Assembly: GCA_964472545.1 (NCBI GenBank)
Contig: CAYYNP010000001.1
Location: 53,799 to 117,798, forward strand
DNA length: 64,000 nucleotides
Origin: CAYYNP01 sp964472545
GTDB taxonomy: Bacteria; Planctomycetota; Planctomycetia; Pirellulales; Thermoguttaceae
Direction: 5' to 3'
Position numbers and translations under genes: made by a program
The notes under the pieces: generated by a model
What the model saw: the letters and a program-made list of their open reading frames with translations, nothing else
What the model was told of the DNA's origin: nothing
The model's database searches: none
Shown: positions 46,205-54,900 of the stretch, piece after piece
Numbering within the stretch: position 1 is the first letter of the stretch
Layout of the letters: each line of letters begins with the position of its first letter

Positions 46205-47206
46205 GTGCGTTCGTCTCCAAGAACCGCTTTTACGCTGGTGGAACTGATGGTGGTGGTAGCCATCATCGGCATTCTCGTGATGTTCACGCTGCCGGCGATT
46301 CAAAGGACCCGGGAAACGGCTCGAAGTACGGCCTGTCTGAACAATCTCCACCAGTTGGGCATCGCCGTGCGGCATTATCACGAGGAAAACGGCGCGTATC
46401 CGCCGGGCAGATTCCGCGGCACCAAAGGCCTGCACCGCTGGAGCCAGCATGCCAGGCTCTTGCCGTATCTGGAGCAGGAGCGGGTCCACCTGAACATCGA
46501 TTACCACAAGAGCCCCGGCAACGGCACCAATGCGCGCGTCCGTACTGCCCAGATCGCCACCTTTCGCTGCCCCTCCGATTCCAACCGCATGATCACTTCC
46601 TACAACAAGAACCACTTCGGCTGGGGAAAGAACAACTACAAGGGCAACGCCGGCAACGACATCGGCCTGATGGTCAACGGCAGGGAGCAGAACAACGGCA
46701 TCTTTCTGACCGACGTCGTCGTACGCGACGCCCACGTCACCGACGGCGAGAGCAACACGGCCCTGTTCGCCGAGGCCGTTCTCGGCGACGCCAACGATCA
46801 ATCGGTAGAAATCCCCAGCGACTGGTTCCGCATCAGCGAAAGCCACACCACGCGGGAGGCGGTCTATCAGGCCTGTCAGAACGTCGTTCCGCAAACCGGA
46901 CCGGCCAACCAGATCTGCCGCTCGGGGCGGAACTGGGTTTGGGGAAACTACATCCCCACGCGCTACAATCACGTGATGTTGCCCAACGGGGCTAGTTGCG
47001 CCCGCCGCAACAGTACCAACGGCGATCTCGATGCGGGCGTCAACGACAAAGGCGGCGCCACCACCGCCTCCAGCCGCCACATCGGCGGTATCAACATCGT
47101 GATGGCCGACAGCTCGGCCCGATTTATCCTCAGTTCGATCGATATCCAAGTCTGGTGGGCCTTGGGCAGCCGAAACGGCGGCGAGGCGATCTCCGAGACG
47201 TTCTAA
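46205..47206 (+). CDS. DUF1559 protein with prepilin-type N-terminus
   Basis: 333 residues; GTG start with GGGAGAG upstream. The N-terminus is a class-III-type prepilin signal: FTLVELMVVVAIIGILVMFTLPA with the +5 Glu. DUF1559 body: RTRETARSTACLNNLHQLGIAVRHYHEENGAYPPG ... CPSDSNR ... and the C-terminal H-x9-DG-type region reads SRHIGGINIVMADSSARFI. These are hallmark planctomycete pseudopilin-like proteins of unknown assembly. It precedes a small lipoprotein gene by 17 nt, probably in one operon. Confidence 0.93.
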   Translation: MRSSPRTAFTLVELMVVVAIIGILVMFTLPAIQRTRETARSTACLNNLHQLGIAVRHYHEENGAYPPGRFRGTKGLHRWSQHARLLPYLEQERVHLNIDYHKSPGNGTNARVRTAQIATFRCPSDSNRMITSYNKNHFGWGKNNYKGNAGNDIGLMVNGREQNNGIFLTDVVVRDAHVTDGESNTALFAEAVLGDANDQSVEIPSDWFRISESHTTREAVYQACQNVVPQTGPANQICRSGRNWVWGNYIPTRYNHVMLPNGASCARRNSTNGDLDAGVNDKGGATTASSRHIGGINIVMADSSARFILSSIDIQVWWALGSRNGGEAISETF

Positions 47207-47223
47207 TCTGGGAAAGCGTGCCA

Positions 47224-47706
47224 ATGCAACATGCGTCGTGCAGGCTGCAAGAGACAAGGTGCCGATTGCAGTTTGCGCATGGCGCGTTCTTGCTCGCCGT
47301 AGCAGTGCTGGCGGCGTTGGCCGGTTGCGGAGAGACCGTCATCCCACCCGAAGATGCCTTCGACCCGGAGCAGGTTGCCGGCACGGTCGATGAGAGCCTG
47401 CCGCCGAAGCTGCGGGCGAAGCAGGAGGCGCTGAGCCGGTTTCTTACGGAGATCCAGGCGTTCGAGCCGATCGACTTCTTCGGCCCCGATCACGCCGAGA
47501 TCTACTTCCGCGAATCGCACGAAAACTTCTACGACGGCACACTCACTCTGGCCCGCTGGAGATTTGACGGGCCGCCTGAGGGGGACGACGTTCCGGTGGT
47601 CTTGACCTTCGACATGGACCAGTCCGGCACCAACCGGCAGGAAGTGCAACGCGTCTATCGCGTCACTCGTTCCTCGGGCCGTTTTGTGATTCAGCGTAAG
47701 CCGTAG
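47224..47706 (+). CDS. Small lipoprotein downstream of DUF1559 gene
   Basis: 160 residues; GGGAAAG upstream of the ATG at 47224. Signal peptide with lipobox: LAVAVLAALAGC, the Cys being the lipidation site. The mature part is beta-rich (YDGTLTLARWRFDG, VPVVLTFDMDQ, RVYRVTRSSGRFVI). Small lipoproteins commonly follow DUF1559 genes in planctomycetes. Its 3' end overlaps the convergent beta-helix gene by 44 nt. Confidence 0.75.
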   Translation: MQHASCRLQETRCRLQFAHGAFLLAVAVLAALAGCGETVIPPEDAFDPEQVAGTVDESLPPKLRAKQEALSRFLTEIQAFEPIDFFGPDHAEIYFRESHENFYDGTLTLARWRFDGPPEGDDVPVVLTFDMDQSGTNRQEVQRVYRVTRSSGRFVIQRKP

Positions 47707-48886
47707 CCCCGAACGCTGCCGCCTGCGGATTCCGCGGCCGAAACGAGTTTCGCTCGGGCGCCGCCAGTTGCGGATCGACGCCGTAGATACTGCCCGATTC
47801 CGGCGCGGGCAACTGCGGCCTGCTGGCCGACGGCCGGTCTTCGCAGTACCAGAGGTTCTCGGCGAAGCGAAACGTCTCCGGCTGCGTGTGTGGGCCAATG
47901 TTGACAAACGTGCTCACGTCGGCGCGGCGAAACACGACCAGGTTGTGCTCGAAGCGTCCGTTGCGGCACGGCACGAACCCCTCGGCGGTCGTCTCTTGCA
48001 GGATCCGCATCACCCATTTGCGCGGCCGGTAGAACGTGCAATAGCGCACCACCGCCCCGTCGACGCCCACGTAGGCCACCGGGGCCTGGCAGCCGACGAA
48101 CGTGCAGCCCTCGACGACGATCCCTCGGGCTTCGTACTTCGCCCCGCGCGGGCGGAAGAAGGCCATCCCGGTCGACCCGCCAAGCTGCACGCCCCGGTCG
48201 GCCGCGTCGAGAAACAGGCAGCGGCGGATCGTGATCCGGCTCGACCCACCCTTGGTCTGCGGACCGGTGTGCTGGGTGAAGCCGGGCTTGCCGCGAAACG
48301 TGCAGCCTTCGATCAACCCGCGATGACAGCCCACCATATCCGGCGCTTGGCCGCCCCAGCCTTCGAGCGTGCAGTTGCGGACGATGAAGTCGGTCACGCC
48401 GGAGAGCTTGATCGCGTCGTGGTTGCCGGTCGGCCCGACATCGGCGACGCGGAGGTTTTCCAATACAATATGATGTGAAGGCGACTCGAACGAACCGCTG
48501 TCGTCGACGTTGATGCCGTTGCTGCTTTGTCCACGAACATCGAGGGTGCGTAGTGTAACGTGAGAGCAGTTGCTCAAGTGCCATGCTTCGCTACCGCCAT
48601 CAAACCGCGGCGGTCGTCGTGCGTCGGCGCCTTCGATCACGATCGGCGCTTGCTCCGTGCCCGCCAGATTCGAGACGGAGATTCCCGGCCGGTAATGCCC
48701 CGGGGCAATGCGGATTCGTGTGCCCGGCCGAGCGTCGCGAACGGCTGCCCGCAGCGAGGCGTCGTCATCGACCACAACAATGTGCCGTCCGCCGTCTGCA
48801 ACACGCTGTGTCGGCGACGCCTGTAAGCAAAATGGACCTGCGAGTGTTGCCAAAAGCGTCAACACGAATAGAATGGTCGCTCGCAT
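47663..48886 (-). CDS. Secreted right-handed parallel beta-helix protein
   Basis: 407 residues from the ATG at 48886 (GGAG upstream). Signal peptide ILFVLTLLATLAGPFCLQA. Characteristic repeated rungs: HVTLRTLDVRGQSSNGINVDD, HHIVLENLRVADVGP, DFIVRNCTLEGWGG, RITIRRCLFLDAADRGVQLGG, GIVVEGCTFVGC. This is a pectate-lyase/polysaccharide-lyase-type helix, and no catalytic arginine cluster is obvious. Exported polysaccharide-binding or -degrading role likely. It follows the terminator hairpin of the PilT-like gene on the same strand. Confidence 0.85.
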   Translation of the reverse strand: MRATILFVLTLLATLAGPFCLQASPTQRVADGGRHIVVVDDDASLRAAVRDARPGTRIRIAPGHYRPGISVSNLAGTEQAPIVIEGADARRPPRFDGGSEAWHLSNCSHVTLRTLDVRGQSSNGINVDDSGSFESPSHHIVLENLRVADVGPTGNHDAIKLSGVTDFIVRNCTLEGWGGQAPDMVGCHRGLIEGCTFRGKPGFTQHTGPQTKGGSSRITIRRCLFLDAADRGVQLGGSTGMAFFRPRGAKYEARGIVVEGCTFVGCQAPVAYVGVDGAVVRYCTFYRPRKWVMRILQETTAEGFVPCRNGRFEHNLVVFRRADVSTFVNIGPHTQPETFRFAENLWYCEDRPSASRPQLPAPESGSIYGVDPQLAAPERNSFRPRNPQAAAFGATAYAESQNGPRNE

Positions 48887-48903
48887 GCTCGCGTCTCCAA
48901 AGG

Positions 48904-48960
48904 AAAAAGGGGGACAGGCTACTTTTCTGGCGTTAAACAAAGTAGCCTGTCCCTCTTTTT
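48904..48960 (-). terminator. Long hairpin terminator / REP-like repeat after the PilT-like gene
   Basis: Arms of 22 nt, 48904-48925 and 48939-48960, pair almost perfectly (core GGGACAGGCTACTTT) with a 13-nt loop, flanked by A and T tracts that give a U-rich tail on the minus strand. A related inverted repeat (GGGGACAGGTACATTTT) occurs at 57887-57966. Confidence 0.65.
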
Positions 48961-48966
48961 CTTCCT

Positions 48967-50070
48967 CTACCGGTACAAGTAGGTCGCGTCGCTGGCAAAT
49001 CGTTCGGCCACTTCCCGGTTGATCTTGCCGTCCCGCAACAGACGCTTGAGCGATTCGTCGAGCGTGATCATCCCCTCGGCCCGGCCGGTGAGGATGTGGT
49101 TGTCGATGCTCTCGATCTTGCCGAAGCGAATGGCGCTGGCGATCGGGGTGCTGTTAAACAGGATCTCCAGGGCCAAGACGCGCTGTTGGCCTTTGTTGAC
49201 GTTCGGCAACAGGTGCTGGCTGACGACCGCCCGCAGGCTCATCGACAACTGCGAGCGGATGTCGCTCTGGGCGCTCTGCGGGAACAGGTCGGCGTAGCGA
49301 AAGATCGCCCCCTTGGCGTCGCGGGTGTGCAGTGTGGAGAAGACGAGATGGCCGGTCTCGGCGGCGCTTAGGGCCATTTGGGCCGTGTCGCGGTCGCGAA
49401 TCTCGCCGACCAGGATCACGTCCGGGTCCTGCCGCAGGCCGTACTTCAGCCCGTCGGCAAACGTACGGACGTCGCGGCCCACTTCGCGCTGCGTGACCAG
49501 CGAGCCGGGAAGCTTCTCGAAAAGATACTCGACCGGCTCCTCGACGGTGATGATGCGGCAGCCGCCCTCGCGGTTCAACAAATCGATGATCATCGCCAGA
49601 GAGGTGGTCTTGCCGGAGCCGGCCACGCCGGAGAAGAGCACCAGGCCGTTGCGCATGTGGGCCAGCCGCCGGGCGATCGTCTCGGGGAAGCCGGCCCAGG
49701 CAAAGTCGGGCACGTCGGCCGGGATCACACGGAAGCAGGCCCCCATCTCTCGATCGTTGACGAAGAAGTTCGCCCGAAACCGCCGCACGCGGCCGTCGAT
49801 CGTAAGCTGATAGGCGAAGTCGGCGTTTTGTTCCAACAGGAACCGTTGCTGGATGTCCTCCGGGCAGAGCGGCAAGAGCACCTCGCGGACGAACGGACCC
49901 TCCAGCGAGTCTGCCTCCAGTTCAAACAGCTCACCGTGTACGCGAAGCACGGGCGGATGCCCCACGACCACGTGCAGGTCGGAAGCGCCGTCGGCCACCG
50001 CTCGGGTGAGCCAGCGGCGGGCCGGCTCGGGACAACTTGCGTCGAACTGCGTGTGGGACATGGAGGGCAT
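48967..50070 (-). CDS. PilT-like twitching-motility/type IV pilus retraction ATPase
   Basis: 367 residues from the ATG at 50070 (GGTAG upstream); starts at 50097 and 50061 are possible. Walker A GVAGSGKTTS, ITVEEPVEY Asp-box region, Walker B ILVGEIRD and the His box FSTLHTRDA are present, and GLRQDPDVILVGEIRDRDTAQ is the PilT signature. The protein belongs to the secretion NTPase superfamily and hexamerises at the pilus base; the N-terminal PAS-like domain precedes the RecA core. Lies alone, not with pilus genes. PilT versus PilU cannot be told by eye. Confidence 0.88.
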   Translation of the reverse strand: MPSMSHTQFDASCPEPARRWLTRAVADGASDLHVVVGHPPVLRVHGELFELEADSLEGPFVREVLLPLCPEDIQQRFLLEQNADFAYQLTIDGRVRRFRANFFVNDREMGACFRVIPADVPDFAWAGFPETIARRLAHMRNGLVLFSGVAGSGKTTSLAMIIDLLNREGGCRIITVEEPVEYLFEKLPGSLVTQREVGRDVRTFADGLKYGLRQDPDVILVGEIRDRDTAQMALSAAETGHLVFSTLHTRDAKGAIFRYADLFPQSAQSDIRSQLSMSLRAVVSQHLLPNVNKGQQRVLALEILFNSTPIASAIRFGKIESIDNHILTGRAEGMITLDESLKRLLRDGKINREVAERFASDATYLYR

Positions 50071-50227
50071 GCTACCGGGAAATACCGGCAAGTGCAACCG
50101 CCGGTTGCCTCGGACGTGGTTTCCATCGTGGGCACGGCATCAGGCGCGAGGGGGTCTTGCCGCGTCGATAGGACGTTATGCGGCCTCCGTGTGGTTGACA
50201 ATGCCTGTTCGTCGATCTTGGACGATA

Positions 50228-51871
50228 CTACGGCGTACGGACCTCGAAGGAATCGATGCTGACGTCGATTTCGGCCGCCCGGGGATTCCCGCCGTTCTTG
50301 GCAAGGAAGCCGAGATACTTCACCGCGCCGTTGCCGAAGGGCTTCTCGCCGACGACCTCGAACTTCTTGCCGTCGGTGCTCAGCGCACACCGAAAGGTGT
50401 CGCCGCGTTTGGCCACGCGCATCCAAAATCGATTCAAGCCCGGCTTGTCGAGGACCAGGTCGTGTTGCGGCTGTTGGTCCGATTCGCGAACCAGCACGAA
50501 GTTCTGCGTGTCGCGCTGGCGCCAACTATGTTCGTACGACCATTTCAGATAGTTGTCGTCGTCGTCGTAGCAGAGCAGGGCAACCTGGTGGTAGTGGGTC
50601 TCGGGCTTGAACTTCCTGACGGCCAGTGTGATCGTGAAATCGACGTCGGCCGCCAGGGGGTTTTCGATCAGGAAGAGGTTCTTGGCCTGGAGTCCGTCAC
50701 CGGCCGGGTCGTTCTTCTCGTCGCCGTGGATGCTGCCGCGCTGCGTGGTGATCGTCAGCGAGCCGGGGTTCTTCGTCAGCGAGACGTGCGACGGATCGTG
50801 GCGGACCGGCTTCCAGTTCAGGCCGAGTTTGCCGTCGAACTCGTCGACGGCGAGCAGTTTCGGTCCCTTGCGGCAGCATGGTCTCGCGGCCGATTTGCCC
50901 GTTTCCCCGAACACCTTCGTGTCCATGACCCAGACCTGGTAGCCCTCGACCCTGGAACGGAAGTCGAACGCCAGCTTGGAGCCGTCCGGAGACCAGCAGG
51001 GCAAAGTGGACCAGCCGGGCAGGAGTTGCCGCGCGGGGCCGCCGGCCATGTCGAGCACCCACAGGCCGCCTCGTTCTCCGCCAAAGGGACCAAACGCAAC
51101 GCGCTTTCCGTCGGCCGACCATCCGGCCAGGAACCCCCGCCAGCCTTCCGCCGCAAAGGTGCGCAGTTTCTTGCCGGTTTTCATCTCGATGACCTGCACT
51201 TCGTCGCCGTCTTTCAGGGCCACGCAACGTCCGTCGGGCGAAACCACCGGGTAGAAGTGAAAGGGTACGTTGTCCCAGGGCACTTTCCACAACACCTTGG
51301 GCTCGGCTCCGGCCTCATCGATTCTCAGCGACATCATCTGCCGCGTGGGGCGCGAATAGAAGTAGACGGTCGTGCCATCGGCATTCCAGGTGGCGAAGAC
51401 GCCTTCGGCCAGCTTCCTGGGCTCGCCACCGGCGGCCTCGATCAGACAGATTTCCTCCCGCGACCCGAGGTTGCCAGCCGGTTCGACCTCGCGTGTGTAC
51501 ACGATGAAGCGTCCGTCCTTCGGCGACCAGGCCGGGTCCTTGCCCGGAGCAACCAGGTTGGTGTATATGCCCGTCCGCACCTCGTAGATCTGCACGCCGA
51601 CGTTGAACGGATCTCGTCCAAAGGCGATTCGGGTGCCGTCGGGCGACCAGCTTCCGCGGGCCCCGCCACCGAGCGGCTTTCCGCCCAGCTTCTCGACTTC
51701 GTCGACGTAAGGATCTGAATCTTGCTCGAGCAGCGCCCCGATGCCGAAGTGTATTCTCTCCGGTTGCTTCTGCTGCCCGACAGTCTCCGCCGCGATGGCG
51801 GCGCTCGCCGCGATCAGCACGCCGACACACGACACGGATACGTACCACAACCACTGACTTCTCTCGCGCAT
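50228..51871 (-). CDS. Secreted TolB-like propeller with C-terminal DUF1349-like jelly roll
   Basis: 547 residues; GGAGGT 7 nt before the ATG at 51871; the frame extends 15 codons further. Signal peptide VSCVGVLIAASAAIAAE. A propeller of TolB/WD repeats follows (SWSPDGTRIAF, AWSPKDGRFIVY, FYPVVSPDGRCVAL, CWSPDGSKLAF). The last ~190 residues (LAVDEFDGKLGLNWKPVRHD, VALLCYDDDDNYLKWSYEH, RFWMRVAKRGDTF) look like the DUF1349/GH43-C2 beta-jelly roll that binds carbohydrate. Function unknown. It lies next to the giant M56 gene. Confidence 0.75.
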   Translation of the reverse strand: MRERSQWLWYVSVSCVGVLIAASAAIAAETVGQQKQPERIHFGIGALLEQDSDPYVDEVEKLGGKPLGGGARGSWSPDGTRIAFGRDPFNVGVQIYEVRTGIYTNLVAPGKDPAWSPKDGRFIVYTREVEPAGNLGSREEICLIEAAGGEPRKLAEGVFATWNADGTTVYFYSRPTRQMMSLRIDEAGAEPKVLWKVPWDNVPFHFYPVVSPDGRCVALKDGDEVQVIEMKTGKKLRTFAAEGWRGFLAGWSADGKRVAFGPFGGERGGLWVLDMAGGPARQLLPGWSTLPCWSPDGSKLAFDFRSRVEGYQVWVMDTKVFGETGKSAARPCCRKGPKLLAVDEFDGKLGLNWKPVRHDPSHVSLTKNPGSLTITTQRGSIHGDEKNDPAGDGLQAKNLFLIENPLAADVDFTITLAVRKFKPETHYHQVALLCYDDDDNYLKWSYEHSWRQRDTQNFVLVRESDQQPQHDLVLDKPGLNRFWMRVAKRGDTFRCALSTDGKKFEVVGEKPFGNGAVKYLGFLAKNGGNPRAAEIDVSIDSFEVRTP

Positions 51872-51982
51872 GGGTCGAACCTCCGATAGAGAACTCTGTT
51901 CCTTGGGGGAACGCAAACGTGGAAACTACAACGCCTTGTGTACGTCGGGATTGTCGTTATGGGTCGATGTTCGATTCTCCCG

Positions 51983-54900
51983 TCACCGGGGAACCGGATT
52001 CACGTCGCCGGGATCTTTGGCCGCGGGCGCCGGTAGCAGCTTTGACATATCGGGCGGATTCAAGGTCACCTCACCGACGTCCTTCGTTTGGCCAGCCTCG
52101 ACGGCAATGTCGATCAGTAAAGGGCCGAACGTCATCCCTCGACTTCCGACGATGGTGTACCTTCGGCCCGGAATGAGGCCGCGGACCAGGAAACGGCCGT
52201 CCTCGTCGGTTCCCAGCCGCAACGAGGCGTCGCCGTAGCTTTCGCCGGGAACGCCGTCGCCGCTGAGGACCACGCCGGCCAGTGGGGCTCCGCTCCCGTC
52301 GACCAGCCGCCCGCGCAGGCTGCCGGCCGGTTGGAGCGTAACGGTTAGCTGTTTCGGTGGCTCGCCTTCGAGGCGGAAGTGACCGGCCAGATTGCGTTGG
52401 GGATGGTGGAAGAACAGGTCCCGCGGCCGGTCCGGATAGTATCCTTCAACGCGAAAGTGCTCACCCCGTATGGGATACCACGAGCCGCGGAAGACGCTGC
52501 CGCTGACGACGCCCCCGGCGAGGCGTTTGCCGTCGGGGTCGAGCAGCCGGCCCGTCACGTCGACGCCCGAGGTCAAGGTCAGCGTCAACTCGATCGGTTC
52601 CGAATCCGCTTCGGGGTCGATCTGCCGCAACGCGTGCTCGTTGGCGGCGTGGCAGATCGACGGAACGGTGGCAAACGTCTTCGTCGCGCCGCCGAAGTCG
52701 AGCGTGGGTCCGGTGACGGCATCGGCCCCAAGCCCTCGCCGGTAACGGGTATGGTCGCTCGCCATGAAGGTGATGATCCCCGAGCCCGGCACAACGGCGA
52801 TCTCGAAGCGGCCCTGCTGGTCGGTTCGCCGTTCGTGGACCAGGTAAGTCTTGGAGAAGCTCGCAAAGTCCTTCAAGTGCGGGTTGTCGCGGAAGGCTAC
52901 ATATTGGACCCGTCCGGGCAGCGGTTTCCCGGTGCGGTCGTCGACGGCTCGGCCGCGCACTCGGATGCCTTGCTTGAGTTGGAAATCCTCGGTGACCGTG
53001 GGTTCGTCGGTCGTTGTGTTGGCCGGCCGGCCGGCGGGCAGGTAGGCGGTGTCTGCCGCGGGAAACGCGTGGATCCGGCCCTCTTCTCCGATCGACAGCC
53101 CTTCCAGCCGGTAGCGGCCATCGGCGTCGGTGACCGTGGCAATGTGAGGCTTGCCGCCGGAGAAGAAGGTCCCTTGCTGTCCGCCGGTGAGGAGCACGCC
53201 GGGGATCGGTTTGCCGGTCTCGGCATCGGTTACCCGGCCGACGACCGGTTTCGACGGGCCGGCAACGTGGATCAGGTTGGCCCCGAAGTAGGTCTCCTGC
53301 CGATCGAAGGAGTCGCGGGTCCGCCACTGATGCGGCACGACGACCTTCTCGCCCATGCGGGTGCGGGCCTTGATCATCGTGGTCTCGATACCGGGGCCAC
53401 CGATCGACAGTTGCACGACCCGTTCGCGTCCGACTCCGCGCAGGGTGAAATTGCCCTGCCGGTCGGTCGTTACGTCGGGCACGATCGATGGCAACTGCGG
53501 CCCGTTGATGATGTGTTGCGTGTACCGGCGCAGCGAGTAGAAATCGGCCTTCTCTTCCTTGGCGCCCTGCTCCCACAACGCGAGGTCACCGTCTTGGGTG
53601 AACCAAACGCGATCCAGCCGAACGCGGGCTCCCGACACCGGCCGGCCGTCGGCGGTTTGCACGCGGCCGGTAATCGGCACGTCGTCGTGGACCAGCCGCA
53701 GCACGCGGTCGGGATTGCCGAAACGCTCCGTGAAATAGACCAACGCCTCGGGTGACATCAGCTTCAGGGCCTTGCCCGTCGTCTCGAAGGCGACGGAGGA
53801 CCCGGCGGCAAATCCGAACCCGTCGGCGATGGCCACAATGCTGCTGCCTCGCCACGCTTCCATGGCATCCGGCCCGAACTCGGATCGGGTCGTGGCAAAC
53901 TCGAATCGGCCCTCGCCATCGGTGACGGCCCGTGGTTTTGCGTTGTTGTCGGGCCGGGCGCCGTGTATCCAGTAGCCGAGAAAGACGTTGGCCCCGGCGA
54001 CCGGCCGGCCGTCGGGATCGAGCACGCGGCCGTGATATTCCAGGCGTGTGTCGTCCTCTGCGGATGCACCGCGGGTCGGTCGCGCCGCCGCGGTGGACTT
54101 GCCCACCGGGCCGTCCGTCGACTCGTCGGACCGCTTGGGCTCGGGGTACGTTTCGGGATCGGCCGTGACGTCGATCTGACCGAGGTCGATCTGCTCGCCG
54201 GCGTGGACGGTCAGTTCGCTGGCAATCTGTGTGCCGGACCGTTTGCCGATGCCGTGGACGAGCATACGGTAGGTGGCTTCCGGCGGGACGAAGTAGTGGA
54301 ATCGGCCGTCATCGTCCAGCAACTCGACCCAGTAGAGCGCGTGTTCGATCCTCATGCGTCCGGTCGGCGGGTAAACGCCGTAGGCCGGCACGAGCCTGCC
54401 CAGTCCCGCCGCGACGTATCCCTCGCTCAGCGGCCGGCCGTTCTCGCCAACCAGTTGACCGGTGATCTGGGCGCACGGCAGCAGCTCGATGGTCCGCGGC
54501 CCGGCGGCGTCCGGATCGAGGTCCGCAAGCGGCAGCACGGCACCCAGCTTGCGCTTGGAGTGGTAGAACAGCAACCGTCGGTCGCGCTCTTCATCCAGCC
54601 CGACGACGTCGATGACGTGTTTCGTGTGCGGCGACTCATCCCAGTATCTGAACGATCTGCCGCCCAGGCCTCGTCCTTCCATGGGCACGCGCCCGCCGAT
54701 GTGAACACCGGTCAACGGATTGCCGCCGTCGTCCACCAGCCGCACCTGGGCGGTGCTCCGCGGGACCATCGCCACGTCGAGTTCGGCCGATTCCGCGTTC
54801 TCGGGGACGTTTACCTCGCGGAGCGCGTTGCCCATGTTGACGTGGCCCAGGTGATAGACGTTCAGGCGGTCTTTCTCGCCCAGTAGCCCCTCGATCTCGT

